Assembly: GCF_001612615.1 (NCBI RefSeq) | Contig: NZ_BDAU01000019.1 | Location: forward strand, 186,001-250,000 | Source of the DNA: Nocardia amikacinitolerans NBRC 108937 | GTDB taxonomy: Bacteria > Actinomycetota > Actinomycetes > Mycobacteriales > Mycobacteriaceae | DNA length: 64,000 bases | Direction: 5' to 3' | Shown: piece after piece, positions 51,752 to 60,600 of the stretch | Layout: the number at the start of each line of letters is the position of its first letter | How positions within the stretch are numbered: the stretch's first letter is position 1 | Notes under the pieces: generated by a model | What the model saw: only the letters and a program-made list of their open reading frames with translations | Databases searched by the model: none | What the model was told of the DNA's origin: nothing | Position numbers and translations under genes: made by a program

Positions 51752-51982
51752 TCAGGCGTCCGTCCGCCGGTGGATGACGTACTGGAAGTGCCCGTCCTCC
51801 GGATCGGCACGCAACGGCCACGGCTCGGCCTCCAGCACGCGACGCCACTCCAGCGGCCGGTTCGCGTCCTGCTCGGCGAGCGACTGCGCGTCCGCGAGGG
51901 CGGCGCGGGAACCGATCGTCTGTTCCTCGGTGTCGCAGAACTCGCAGCTGTGTACCTTGCCGACCTCGTAGCGTTCCGGCAC
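51752..51982 (-). CDS. Small CxxC protein downstream of accD6
   Basis: The 76-residue product has Cys-Glu-Phe-Cys near residue 13 and a Trp-Arg-Arg-Val-Leu core, then a Phe-Gln-Tyr-Val-Ile-His strand. The pair could be a half zinc knuckle. No family is recognised. It is not the short epsilon subunit of acyl-CoA carboxylase by appearance. It begins 19 bases beyond a strong terminator that follows accD6, so it needs its own promoter or readthrough. Confidence 0.55.
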   Translation of the reverse strand: MPERYEVGKVHSCEFCDTEEQTIGSRAALADAQSLAEQDANRPLEWRRVLEAEPWPLRADPEDGHFQYVIHRRTDA

Positions 51983-52000
51983 GACGGTCTCCTTCGAGCG

Positions 52001-52039
52001 AAAAAGCTTGGGCCCCGGGAGGTTTCCCGGGGCCCAAGC
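52001..52039 (-). terminator. Rho-independent terminator of the FAS-II operon
   Basis: GCTTGGGCCCCGGG at 52006-52019 is perfectly complementary to 52026-52039, with a six-base loop. On the minus strand it is followed by TTTTT (52005-52001). It starts 13 bases after the accD6 stop, so it ends the fabD-acpM-kasA-accD6 transcript. Confidence 0.92.
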
Positions 52040-52051
52040 GGAGTCCTCACA

Positions 52052-53485
52052 TCACAGCGGGATGTTCTTGTGGTGACTCTTGCGCGCGGGCGCGGCGGCC
52101 AGCGCGGCGGCGATGACACTGCGGGTCTTGGCCGGGTCGATGACCTCGTCCACCACCCCGATCGCGATGGCGCGCTCGACGCCGCCCGCGATCTTCTCGT
52201 GCTCGGCGGTGAGCCGCTCGTGCAGCGCCTCGCGCTCCTCCTCGGGAGCGGCGGCCAGTGCCTTCTTGTGCAGGATGCCGACCGCGGCCTTGGCGCCCAT
52301 CACGGCCACCTCGGACCCCGGCCACGCGTACACCGCGGTCGCGCCGAGCGAGCGGGCGTTCATGGCGATGTAGGCGCCGCCGTAGATCTTGCGGGTCACC
52401 AGGGTGACGCGCGGAACGCGGGCCTCGGCGAAGGCGTGCAGCAGCTTCGCGCCGCGGCGGACAACGCCTTCCCACTCCTGGCCGACGCCGGGCAGGTAGC
52501 CGGGCACGTCGGTGACCACGATCAGCGGGATGCCGAACGCGTCGCACAGCCGCACGAACCGAGCCGCCTTCTCGGCGCTCTCGGAGTTCAGGCAGCCGCC
52601 GAGGCGCAGCGGGTTGTTGGCGAGCACGCCGACGGTGCGCCCGCCGAGACGGCCGAGGCCGACGACCATGCTGCGGGCGTATCCGGCCTGCAGTTCCTCG
52701 AACGTGGACTCACCGTCGACATTGTCGAGCAGCTCGTGCACGAGCGGCTTGACGTCGTAGGCGCGCTTGGCCGACTCCGGCAGCATCGCCTTCAGGTCGA
52801 CGTCGCCGTGCGCGGCGGCGGTCAGGTCGAACTCGCCCTGCTCGGCGAACATCGACACCAGGCGACGGGCGCGGTGCATCGCGTCGGCCTCGTCGTCGGC
52901 GACGATGTGGCACACGCCGGACTTCTTGCCGTGCGTCTCCGGACCGCCGAGGGTCGCCATGTCGACCTGCTCGCCGGTCACGCTGCGCACCACGTCGGGG
53001 CCGGTGACGAAGACCCGGCCCTCGGGGGCCATGATCACGATGTCGGTGAGTGCGGGACCGTAGGCGGCGCCACCGGCCGCGAAGCCGAGCACCACGGAAA
53101 TCTGTGGGACGAGACCGGACGCGCGAACCATGGCCTCGAAGACCAGGCCGACCGCGTGCAGGGCCTCGACGCCCTCCGCGAGCCGGGCGCCACCGGAGTG
53201 CCAGAGACCTACGACGGGAACGCCGGAGTCGATGGCGGTGTCGATCGCGTCGACGATGTGCTTGCAGCCCTCGACGCCCATCGCGCCGCCCATGACGGTC
53301 GCGTCGGAGCAGTAGGCCACGGTACGGACGCCGTCCACCTCGCCGATCGCGGCGAGGACGCCGGACTTGTCGCGCGGGTGCAGCGGAAGAACAGTGCCGG
53401 GATCGAAGAAACGCTGGAGCCTGCCAAGCGGGTCACGCGGATCGGTCGCTGTTTCCGGCTGAAACGCGGGAGCAATGATTGTCAT
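52052..53485 (-). CDS. accD6: Acyl-CoA carboxylase beta subunit (AccD6-like)
   Basis: The 477-residue protein is a carboxyltransferase that makes malonyl-CoA for fatty acid elongation, using a biotinylated alpha subunit encoded elsewhere. Two crotonase-fold halves are visible. Glycine-rich oxyanion loops include Ser-Gly-Gly-Ala-Arg-Leu (about 98) and Gly-Phe-Ala-Ala-Gly-Gly-Ala-Ala-Tyr (about 134), with Tyr-Gly-Gly-Ala-Tyr-Ile-Ala-Met in the second half. The gene follows kasA by 123 bases, last in the fabD-acpM-kasA-accD6 operon, as in mycobacteria. A terminator closes the operon 13 bases after its stop. Confidence 0.93.
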   Translation of the reverse strand: MTIIAPAFQPETATDPRDPLGRLQRFFDPGTVLPLHPRDKSGVLAAIGEVDGVRTVAYCSDATVMGGAMGVEGCKHIVDAIDTAIDSGVPVVGLWHSGGARLAEGVEALHAVGLVFEAMVRASGLVPQISVVLGFAAGGAAYGPALTDIVIMAPEGRVFVTGPDVVRSVTGEQVDMATLGGPETHGKKSGVCHIVADDEADAMHRARRLVSMFAEQGEFDLTAAAHGDVDLKAMLPESAKRAYDVKPLVHELLDNVDGESTFEELQAGYARSMVVGLGRLGGRTVGVLANNPLRLGGCLNSESAEKAARFVRLCDAFGIPLIVVTDVPGYLPGVGQEWEGVVRRGAKLLHAFAEARVPRVTLVTRKIYGGAYIAMNARSLGATAVYAWPGSEVAVMGAKAAVGILHKKALAAAPEEEREALHERLTAEHEKIAGGVERAIAIGVVDEVIDPAKTRSVIAAALAAAPARKSHHKNIPL

Positions 53486-53542
53486 CGCGTTTTCTCCTCA
53501 ATCAAGAGAGTGCCGCTACCGCGGCTGCGTATGTCGAACCAC

Positions 53543-53580
53543 CGGTGGGGTCGGACCAGGGGTACTGGCCGACCCCACCG
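53543..53580. other. Hairpin between kasA and accD6
   Basis: CGGTGGGGTCGG at 53543-53554 pairs perfectly with CCGACCCCACCG at 53569-53580, and the loop can pair partly as well (CCAG with CTGG). It begins 29 bases after the kasA stop, inside the operon, with no T-run. It could lower accD6 expression or shape mRNA processing. Confidence 0.6.
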
Positions 53581-53608
53581 GGGATCGTTGTTGCAGTCAG
53601 TCGGGCGG

Positions 53609-54859
53609 CTATGCGCGACCGAAGGCGAGCGCGACATTGTGCCCACCGAAACCGAAGGAGTTGTTGATCGCGTACTCGATCTCCTGGCGGCGGGCTTCGC
53701 CCTTCACCACGTCGAGGTCGATCTCCGGGTCCTGGTTCTCCAGATTCAGCGTCGGCGGAACGATTCCGTCCCGGATGCTGAGCACGGTCAGCACGGACTC
53801 GAGCGCGCCGACGGCGCCGATCGAGTGGCCGAGCGCCGACTTGGGCGCGTACACCGAGGGGTGGTTGCCGACAGCCTTGTTGATCGCGTTCGCCTCCGCG
53901 GTGTCGCCGATCGGCGTGGCGGTGGCGTGCGCGTTGATGTGCGTGATGTCCTGCTTGGACAGGCCCGCGGTCTGCATCGCGCGGGTCATCGCGCGGGCGG
54001 CGCCGGTGCCTTCGGGATCCGGGGCGACCAGGTGGAAGCCGTCCGAAGTGATGCCCGCGCCGAGCAGACGGGCGTGGATGGTGGCACCGCGCGCCTTGGC
54101 GTGCTCCTCGGTCTCGAGGGTCAGCAGCGCACCGGCCTCGCCGAAGACGAAGCCGTCGCGGTCCTTGTCGAACGGACGCGACGCACCCTTGGGGTCCTCG
54201 TTGCGCGTGCTCATCGCACGCATCATGGAGAACGCCGCGATCGGCACCGAGTCGATGTAGCCCTCGACGCCACCGGTGACGACCATGTCGGCGTCACCCA
54301 TCACGATCATCCGCCACGCGTTGGCGATGGCTTCCGATCCGGACGAGCACGCCGAGACCGGAGTGACCACTCCTGCCCGGGCCTTCAGCTCGAGTCCGAC
54401 GCAGGCCGACGGCCCGTTCGGCATGACCATCTGAACAGCGAGCGGCGAGATCTTGCGGTAGCCGCCGTTCTTCAGCTTGTCGACCGAGTCGATGAGCGCG
54501 TCGCCGCCGCCGAGACCGGTGCCGATCGCCACACCCAGACGGTCGGGATCGACCTCCGGGCTGCCGGCGTTCTTCCACACCTCGCGGCCGAGGACGGTCG
54601 CGAGTCGCTCGACATAGGCCATGCGACGGATCTCGACCCTGCTCAGCAGGGTGTCGGGGTTGACCTTCAGGTGGCCGCCGATGCGGACCGGCAGGTCGTA
54701 TTCCTCGACGAAGGAATCCTCGAGAACGTCGATGCCGCTCTCGCCGTTGAGGAGTCCCTTCCACGTCGCATCGACGTCGCCCGCGATCGACGTGGTCGCC
54801 GCCAGGCTCGTTACGACGACGTTGGGGAAATTCCCGTTCAAGGTGGAAGGAGTGGTCAC
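53609..54859 (-). CDS. kasA: 3-oxoacyl-ACP synthase KasA
   Basis: The 416-residue enzyme elongates acyl-ACP in the FAS-II system. The catalytic Cys171 lies in Val-Ser-Ala-Cys-Ser-Ser, His311 in Ala-His-Ala-Thr-Ala and His345 in Leu-Gly-His-Ser-Ile-Gly-Ala; these numbers equal those of M. tuberculosis KasA as I recall. Only one ketosynthase is encoded: accD6 follows directly, where mycobacteria have kasB between them. The start is nine bases after the acpM stop. It should extend mycolic-acid precursors, perhaps to a shorter length. Confidence 0.95.
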   Translation of the reverse strand: MTTPSTLNGNFPNVVVTSLAATTSIAGDVDATWKGLLNGESGIDVLEDSFVEEYDLPVRIGGHLKVNPDTLLSRVEIRRMAYVERLATVLGREVWKNAGSPEVDPDRLGVAIGTGLGGGDALIDSVDKLKNGGYRKISPLAVQMVMPNGPSACVGLELKARAGVVTPVSACSSGSEAIANAWRMIVMGDADMVVTGGVEGYIDSVPIAAFSMMRAMSTRNEDPKGASRPFDKDRDGFVFGEAGALLTLETEEHAKARGATIHARLLGAGITSDGFHLVAPDPEGTGAARAMTRAMQTAGLSKQDITHINAHATATPIGDTAEANAINKAVGNHPSVYAPKSALGHSIGAVGALESVLTVLSIRDGIVPPTLNLENQDPEIDLDVVKGEARRQEIEYAINNSFGFGGHNVALAFGRA

Positions 54860-54868
54860 TTTTCGGCC

Positions 54869-55168
54869 CTACTCGGCGTCGAACTTGGCCTTGAGCTCCG
54901 CGGCCGCCTCAGCGTTCTCGGCCTCGAGCTTCTGGATGTAGGCGACAGCGTCGCCGACCGTCTTCAAGCTGGCCAGATCCTCGTCCGGGATCTTCACACC
55001 GTACTTGTCCTCGGTCTGCACAGCGATTTCGACCATGGACAGCGAGTCGATGTCCAGGTCATCGACGAAGGACTTCTCGATGGTCACCTCGGAGGGCTCG
55101 ATGCCCGTAACCTCTTCGATGATCTTGCCGAGTTCCTCGACGATTTGTTCCTGGGTCAGAGCGGCCAC
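54869..55168 (-). CDS. acpM: Meromycolate extension acyl carrier protein
   Basis: The 99-residue acidic protein carries the growing chain on the pantetheine arm at Ser42, in Asp-Ile-Asp-Ser-Leu-Ser-Met. A C-terminal extension of about 15 Ala/Glu/Lys residues (Ala-Glu-Asn-Ala-Glu-Ala-Ala and onward) is a feature of mycobacterial-type AcpM compared with housekeeping ACP. It lies between fabD and kasA on the same message. AGGGAG lies just before the ATG. Confidence 0.95.
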   Translation of the reverse strand: MAALTQEQIVEELGKIIEEVTGIEPSEVTIEKSFVDDLDIDSLSMVEIAVQTEDKYGVKIPDEDLASLKTVGDAVAYIQKLEAENAEAAAELKAKFDAE

Positions 55169-55292
55169 TTGGTGGCTCCCTTCTTGTTACTTTGTAGGGC
55201 TTCTTCTGTGTTTTTCGGGCCGAGGCCGCCGGGGGTTACCGTCGGTTCGGTCACGACCTCGCATTTTTTCGATGCGCGGTCGCGGAGGAAAG

Positions 55293-56207
55293 CTAGCCGG
55301 AGGTCGACAGTTCGGCCAACGCGGGGAGGTCCTCGGGGGTCTTCAGCGCCAGGTTCGGCGTGCCCTTCAGCTCTCGTTTCGCGATGCCGACCAGGGTTCC
55401 GGCCGGTGGCAGCTCCGCCACCGCCGAGACACCGGCCTGTCGGACGGTCTCGGTGCACAGATCCCAGCGCACGGGTCGGGTGACCTGTGCGGCGAGCTTT
55501 TCGATCGCGTCCTTGCCCGAGGCGACCGGCTGCCCGTCGAAGTTCGACAGCAGCACCCGGGTCGGATCCTTGGGCGTGATCTTGGCGATGGCCTCCGCCA
55601 CCGCGTCCTGGGCCGGAGCCATGAACGCGGTATGGAAGGCGCCCGCCACGGGCAGCGCCCGAACCCGCGCCTTTTCCGGCGGGTTCGCGGCGAGTTCCGC
55701 GAGGGCGTCCAGCTTGCCCGCGGCCACGATCTGGCCCACCGCGTTGCGGTTGGCCGGAACGAGGTCCAGTTCCGCGAGTCGCGCGAGGACAGCGGCTTCG
55801 TCGCCGCCCAGCACCGCGGACATCCCGGTCGGCTCCAGCGCGCACGCCTTGGCCATCTCCGCACCGCGGATGGCGGCCAGGGTGACCGCCTCGTCGGAGC
55901 TGATCACCCCGGCGACGGCGGCGGCGGCGAACTCGCCGACCGAATGTCCCGCGATGATCGTAGCGGCAGGAAGCGAATCCTGTTCGATCTCCGCGTACGC
56001 CAGCAGCGCGGCGGCGACCACCAGCGGCTGGGTCACGGCGGTGTCGACGATCTCCTCGGCCGTCGCGGTGGTGCCGAGACGGACCAGGTCGAGGCCTGCG
56101 GCCTTGGACCACAGGGCGAGGCGATCATTCGCGCCGGGAAGGTCGAGCCAAGGCGCGAGCATGCCGGGTGTCTGGGACCCCTGTCCAGGGGCGAACAACG
56201 CGATCAC
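55293..56207 (-). CDS. fabD: Malonyl-CoA:ACP transacylase
   Basis: The 304-residue enzyme transfers malonyl groups to ACP. It starts at GTG 56207, since the upstream frame lacks the family's Val-Ile-Ala-Leu-Phe-Ala-Pro-Gly-Gln-Gly start. The nucleophile Ser89 lies in Gly-His-Ser-Val-Gly-Glu and the base His192 in Ala-Phe-His-Thr. Gln9 of the oxyanion hole is in Pro-Gly-Gln-Gly. It heads the fabD-acpM-kasA-accD6 operon; the regulator gene upstream is on the same strand, with palindromes between them. Confidence 0.94.
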   Translation of the reverse strand: MIALFAPGQGSQTPGMLAPWLDLPGANDRLALWSKAAGLDLVRLGTTATAEEIVDTAVTQPLVVAAALLAYAEIEQDSLPAATIIAGHSVGEFAAAAVAGVISSDEAVTLAAIRGAEMAKACALEPTGMSAVLGGDEAAVLARLAELDLVPANRNAVGQIVAAGKLDALAELAANPPEKARVRALPVAGAFHTAFMAPAQDAVAEAIAKITPKDPTRVLLSNFDGQPVASGKDAIEKLAAQVTRPVRWDLCTETVRQAGVSAVAELPPAGTLVGIAKRELKGTPNLALKTPEDLPALAELSTSG

Positions 56208-56273
56208 GTCTCTAAGAAAACACTGTGAGCCCCGCCGCAAGAGATGTCGGCGCGAATGAAGCTTTCCGATGCG

Positions 56274-56305
56274 TTTTGTGGGGGTCCCACAAAATCCCAC
56301 GTGGG
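56274..56305. promoter_or_regulatory. Two palindromes upstream of fabD, candidate FasR operator
   Basis: TTTTGTGGG (56274-56282), GGT, CCCACAAAA (56286-56294) form a perfect 21-base inverted repeat. CCCACGTGGG (56296-56305) follows immediately. They sit 67 to 98 bases before the fabD start and just downstream of the PucR-type regulator gene, the place expected for its target operator. Being palindromes on the 3' side of that gene, they could also end its transcript. Confidence 0.5.
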
Positions 56306-56335
56306 TCGTCCCGATCGACCGACTCGCCTTCGGCG

Positions 56336-57670
56336 TTACAGGCCCTCGTGACCGATTGGTACCGGAGTTGCCTCTGGGCTTGGAGTTGTCGATTCGTTAC
56401 GCGTTCGTGTCAAACGACCCACTGTTGCTGCGATCCGGAGTACGTATGCGTCCCGCGGATTCATCGGATCCCGGCCCGTTATCTCGGCGATCCGCTTGAG
56501 TCGGTAGCGAACGGTATTTGGATGGACGTACAGCTGACGGGCGCACGTCTCGACGGCTCCCCCGCAATCCAGATAGGCATCGAGGGTGTCCGCGAGCGCC
56601 GAACCAGCGGCGGCCAACGGGAGGACAAGATACTCGTTCAGCGCGTCGATCGCACCTCGATCGCCCAACAAAGCGCGTTCGGGTAACAACTCCGCCGCGT
56701 GCACCGGCCGCGGCGCCCCGCGCCAGCCGACCACGGCCTCCATACCGGCCAACGCCTCCACGGCGCTCGCATGCGCCGCGCCCAGGGTCCGGGTGGTCGG
56801 GCCGATGACCACCGGACCGTCCGAGAACACTTCGGCGAGCAAATCGGCGAGGAACGGCGAGACGTACCCGGCGTCGCCGAGATGTCCGCTCACCACCATG
56901 ACCAATCGGGTGCCCTGCACGACCGCGAGCGCCGCGCGCCCGTGCCGTGCCGCGATGGCATGCACCGAACCGACCGACGAGACGCCCTGCTCCCCCGGCG
57001 GCGTGCCGACGAGGACGGTGGCGGGCGCGGTGGCGTCCCAGTTCAGCGTGGCCGCCCTGGAGAGCATGTCCGGGCCGGTGTCGCCGCGCACCACCGCGTC
57101 CACCACGAGTGCCTCGAGGCGGGTGTCCCACGCGCCGCGCGATTCCGCGGCGCTGGCGTACACCGAGGCGGCCGCGAAGCCGAGCTCGCGCCCGTATCGC
57201 AGCACCGCCTCGGTGAGCGCGACCAGCTGCCGGTCGTTGCGCGCGAGCGCGGGCAGCCACTGTTCGAAGAACTCCATGGCGACCCGCACCATGTCGACGG
57301 TCTGGCGCAGCGTCAGCCGCCGGGCCAGATCCTGCGGAATGACTTGGAACGCGTCCAGGCTGAACCGGATGTCGCTGTCGGGGTCCTGCAGCCACTCCAG
57401 GAAGTTCACCACCGCGGTCTGCACCAGCATCTGCACGCCGGCGCGCTGCGCGGCGTCCAGATCGGCGAAGAACGGCAAGCGATCCTGCATCGACCCCACC
57501 GCCTCGGTGGAGAGCCGTCCCGAGAACTGCTTCACCCGTTTGAGCAGCGTGTCCGGGAGCGGGTCGCGGTTTTGCCGGTTCGGTGAGAGCGCGCCGGTCG
57601 GCAGATACACCTCGTGCTCGGAGGAGCCTTCGGTGATCCGACGAGGCCGCGGCGGTTTACGTTCCACCAT
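56336..57670 (-). CDS. PucR-type transcriptional regulator of the fatty acid operon
   Basis: The 444-residue protein has a long regulatory N-terminal region (including a GGDEF-like/CdaR-type central domain) and a C-terminal helix-turn-helix at about 375-425 (Ala-Arg-Gln-Leu-Tyr-Val-His-Pro-Asn-Thr-Val-Arg-Tyr-Arg-Leu). It occupies the position between aceE and fabD that the M. tuberculosis Rv2242 gene and the Streptomyces FasR regulator occupy; the latter activates fabD-operon transcription. Its effector is unknown. It starts 11 bases after the aceE stop, so it is probably cotranscribed with aceE. Confidence 0.86.
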   Translation of the reverse strand: MVERKPPRPRRITEGSSEHEVYLPTGALSPNRQNRDPLPDTLLKRVKQFSGRLSTEAVGSMQDRLPFFADLDAAQRAGVQMLVQTAVVNFLEWLQDPDSDIRFSLDAFQVIPQDLARRLTLRQTVDMVRVAMEFFEQWLPALARNDRQLVALTEAVLRYGRELGFAAASVYASAAESRGAWDTRLEALVVDAVVRGDTGPDMLSRAATLNWDATAPATVLVGTPPGEQGVSSVGSVHAIAARHGRAALAVVQGTRLVMVVSGHLGDAGYVSPFLADLLAEVFSDGPVVIGPTTRTLGAAHASAVEALAGMEAVVGWRGAPRPVHAAELLPERALLGDRGAIDALNEYLVLPLAAAGSALADTLDAYLDCGGAVETCARQLYVHPNTVRYRLKRIAEITGRDPMNPRDAYVLRIAATVGRLTRTRNESTTPSPEATPVPIGHEGL

Positions 57671-57681
57671 CCAATATTCCG

Positions 57682-60600
57682 CTATGCGAGATCTTCGTCC
57701 GAACTCACGGCTGCCTTCGGCGCGGCGTCCACATCATCGATGCGGTACTTCGCGGCCGCTTCCACCGCCTTCGATTCGTCGATCTTGCCCGTCCGCGCCA
57801 GCCCTTCCAGCGCCGCGACCGCGATCGACTGCGCGTCCACGTTGAAGACGCGCCGCGCCGCGGGCCGGGTGTCGGAGAAGCCGAAACCGTCCGTGCCGAG
57901 GGTGGTGAAGTCGCCGGGCACCCACTTGCGCACCTGATCGGGCACGGCGCGCATCCAGTCGGTTGCGGCGACGTACGGGCCCTCGACCCGCGACAACGCC
58001 TCGGTGACGTACGGGACGCCCGGATCCTCGCCCGGCTTGCGCAGCGCCGCGATCTCCTTGGCCAGCGCCTCCTTGCGCAGCTCGCCCCACGACGTCACCG
58101 ACCAGACATCGGCCTGCACACCCCACTCCTCGGCGAGCAGCGCCTGCGCCCGGAGGCCGTCGGGCACCGTGACGCCGGAGACGAGGATCTGGGCGCGCAC
58201 GTCGCCCTCGCCCCCGCGCCGGTACAGGTAGATGCCCTTGAGCAGACCGGCGACGTCCAGGCCTTCCGGCTCGGCGGGCTGCTGGTACGGCTCGTTGTAG
58301 AGGGTGATGTAGTAGAAGATGTCCTCGCCGCCGAAGGTGTCGGTGTCCGGCCGCTCCATGGGCTCGGTGCCCGGCAGCGCGGCCTGATGCGGCGGCGTCG
58401 TACCTCCGCCGTACATCCGGCGCAGGCCGTCGCGCACGATGTGGGCGATCTCGAAGGCGAAGGCCGGATCGTAGGTCACCACAGCGGGATTGGTGGAGGC
58501 GAGCAGCAGCGAGTGGCCGTCGTTGTGCTGCAGACCCTCACCGGTCAGCGTGGTTCGCCCGGCGGTAGCTCCGAGGACGAAACCGCGCGCCAACTGGTCC
58601 GCGGCGGCCCACAGTCCGTCGCCGGTGCGCTGGAAGCCGAACATCGAGTAGAAGATGTACAGCGGGATCATCGGCTCGCCGTGGGTCGCGTAGGAGGTGC
58701 CCGCCGCGGTGAACGACGCCGTCGAACCGGCCTCGTTGATGCCCTCGTGCAGGATCTGCCCGACCGAGCTCTCTTTGTAGGCAAGCATCAATTCCGCGTC
58801 GACCGATGTGTACAACTGACCGTTGCGGTTGTAGATCTTCAACGAAGGGAACCACGAGTCCATACCGAAGGTGCGGGCCTCGTCGGGGATGATCGGCACG
58901 ATCCGCTTGCCGATCTCCTTGTCGCGCAACAACTCCTTCATCAGGCGCACCAGCGCCATCGTGGTGGCCACGTTCTGCTTGCCGGAGCCCTTGCGCACCG
59001 AGCGGTACGCCTCGTCGCCCGGAAGTTGCAGCGGCTTCGCCATACTGCGTCGCTCGGGCAGGAACCCGCCGAGCGCCTGGCGCCGATCCAGCATGTACTG
59101 GATCTCGCGCGCCTCCATACCCGGGTGGTAGTACGGCGGCAGGTACGGATCCTTCTCCAACTCGGCGTCGGTGATCGGGATCCGCTGCAGATCGCGGAAG
59201 TCCTTCAGATCCTGCAACGTCAGCTTCTTCATCTGGTGCGTGGCGTTGCGGCCCTCGAAGTGCTTGCCGAGGGTGTAGCCCTTGATGGTCTTGGCCAGGA
59301 TGACCGTCGGCTGACCCTTGTGCGCCATCGCGGCGGCGTAGGCGGCGTAGACCTTGCGGTAGTCGTGACCGCCGCGCTTGAGATTCCAGATGTCCTGGTC
59401 GGACATGTTCTGCACGAGCGCCTTGGTGCGCGGGTCGCGGCCGAAGAAGTGGTCGCGGACGTAGGCGCCGTCGTTGGCCTTGTAGGTCTGGAAATCACCG
59501 TCGGGCGTGGTGTTCATCAGGTTCACCAGCGCGCCGTCGCGGTCGGCGCCGAGCAGCGCGTCCCACTCGCGGCCCCAGATCACCTTGATGACGTTCCAGC
59601 CCGCGCCGCGGAAGAACGACTCCAGCTCCTGGATGATCTTGCCGTTGCCGCGCACCGGACCGTCCAGGCGCTGCAGGTTGCAGTTCACCACGAAGGTCAG
59701 GTTGTCCAGGCCCTCCATGGCCGCCACGTGCGCGAGGCCGCGCGACTCCGGCTCGTCCATCTCGCCGTCGCCGAGGAACGCCCAGACGTGCTGGTCGGAG
59801 GTGTCCTTGATGCCGCGATCGTGCAGGTAGTGGTTGAACCGCGCCTGGTAGATGGCGTTCATCGGGCCGAGGCCCATGGACACCGTCGGGAACTCCCAGA
59901 AGTTGTTCAGCAGCCGAGGGTGCGGGTAGGAGGGCAGTCCGTGGCCGAGGCCGCCGTGGCTGTACTCCTGCCGGAATCCGTCGAGCTGGTCGGTGCTGAG
60001 CCTGCCCTCCAGGAAGGCGCGCGCGTAGATGCCGGGCGAGGCGTGACCCTGGATGAAGATCTGGTCGCCGCCGCCGGAGTGGTTCTTGCCGCGGAAGAAG
60101 TGGTTGAAGCCGACTTCGTACAGCGCCGCCGAGGACGCGTAGGTCGAGATGTGGCCGCCGACGCCGATGCCGGGCCGCTGCGCGCGGTGCACCATGATCG
60201 CCGCGTTCCAGCGGATCCAGGCCCGGTAGCGCCGCTCCACCTCTTCGTCGCCGGGGAACCACGGCTCGTTCTCGGTGGGGATGGTGTTGACGTAGTCGGT
60301 CGAAGTCAGCGAGGGGATGGCGACCCGGCGCTCACCGGCTCGCTCCAGCAGGCGCAGCATGAGGTAGCGGGCCCGGCCTGGGCCCTCGCGGTCGAGCATT
60401 TCGTCGAAGGACTCGAGCCATTCGCTCGTCTCCTCCGGGTCGATGTCCGGCAGGTAGGACGCCACCCCTTCGCGGATCACCCGCACACGTCCACCCGACT
60501 GCGGCTGCGAACCGTTCGATTCGCGGCCCGCGGCGGGGGCAGGGGCGGCATTGGTTCCAGCGGATTTCGCTGGAACGGAAGAGTCGATCAGGTCGGTCAA
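57682..60600 (-). CDS. aceE: Pyruvate dehydrogenase E1 component (homodimeric)
   Basis: The 972-residue enzyme decarboxylates pyruvate with thiamine diphosphate. The best start is a TTG at 60600, with GAGGAG seven bases upstream, giving Leu-Thr-Asp-Leu-Ile-Asp. The thiamine motif Gly-Asp-Gly-Glu-Met-Asp-Glu-Pro is at about 240, and a second cofactor stretch, Ile-Asn-Glu-Ala-Gly-Ser-Thr, lies further on. A low-complexity N-terminal extension of about 40 residues precedes the fold. It feeds acetyl-CoA to the adjacent fatty acid operon. The E2 and E3 genes are not in this window. Confidence 0.95.
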   Translation of the reverse strand: MTDLIDSSVPAKSAGTNAAPAPAAGRESNGSQPQSGGRVRVIREGVASYLPDIDPEETSEWLESFDEMLDREGPGRARYLMLRLLERAGERRVAIPSLTSTDYVNTIPTENEPWFPGDEEVERRYRAWIRWNAAIMVHRAQRPGIGVGGHISTYASSAALYEVGFNHFFRGKNHSGGGDQIFIQGHASPGIYARAFLEGRLSTDQLDGFRQEYSHGGLGHGLPSYPHPRLLNNFWEFPTVSMGLGPMNAIYQARFNHYLHDRGIKDTSDQHVWAFLGDGEMDEPESRGLAHVAAMEGLDNLTFVVNCNLQRLDGPVRGNGKIIQELESFFRGAGWNVIKVIWGREWDALLGADRDGALVNLMNTTPDGDFQTYKANDGAYVRDHFFGRDPRTKALVQNMSDQDIWNLKRGGHDYRKVYAAYAAAMAHKGQPTVILAKTIKGYTLGKHFEGRNATHQMKKLTLQDLKDFRDLQRIPITDAELEKDPYLPPYYHPGMEAREIQYMLDRRQALGGFLPERRSMAKPLQLPGDEAYRSVRKGSGKQNVATTMALVRLMKELLRDKEIGKRIVPIIPDEARTFGMDSWFPSLKIYNRNGQLYTSVDAELMLAYKESSVGQILHEGINEAGSTASFTAAGTSYATHGEPMIPLYIFYSMFGFQRTGDGLWAAADQLARGFVLGATAGRTTLTGEGLQHNDGHSLLLASTNPAVVTYDPAFAFEIAHIVRDGLRRMYGGGTTPPHQAALPGTEPMERPDTDTFGGEDIFYYITLYNEPYQQPAEPEGLDVAGLLKGIYLYRRGGEGDVRAQILVSGVTVPDGLRAQALLAEEWGVQADVWSVTSWGELRKEALAKEIAALRKPGEDPGVPYVTEALSRVEGPYVAATDWMRAVPDQVRKWVPGDFTTLGTDGFGFSDTRPAARRVFNVDAQSIAVAALEGLARTGKIDESKAVEAAAKYRIDDVDAAPKAAVSSDEDLA
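60554..60576 (-). other. Hairpin in the first codons of aceE
   Basis: GTTCCAGCG (60554-60562) and CGCTGGAAC (60568-60576) are perfect nine-base complements with a five-base loop, at about codons 9 to 16 of aceE. Such structure near a TTG start may moderate translation. Confidence 0.45.

Noticed and set aside
51770..55483. A 1,237-codon open frame antisense to accD6, kasA and acpM
   Set aside because: Long open antisense frames are common at this GC content; the minus-strand genes carry catalytic residues and an operon terminator.
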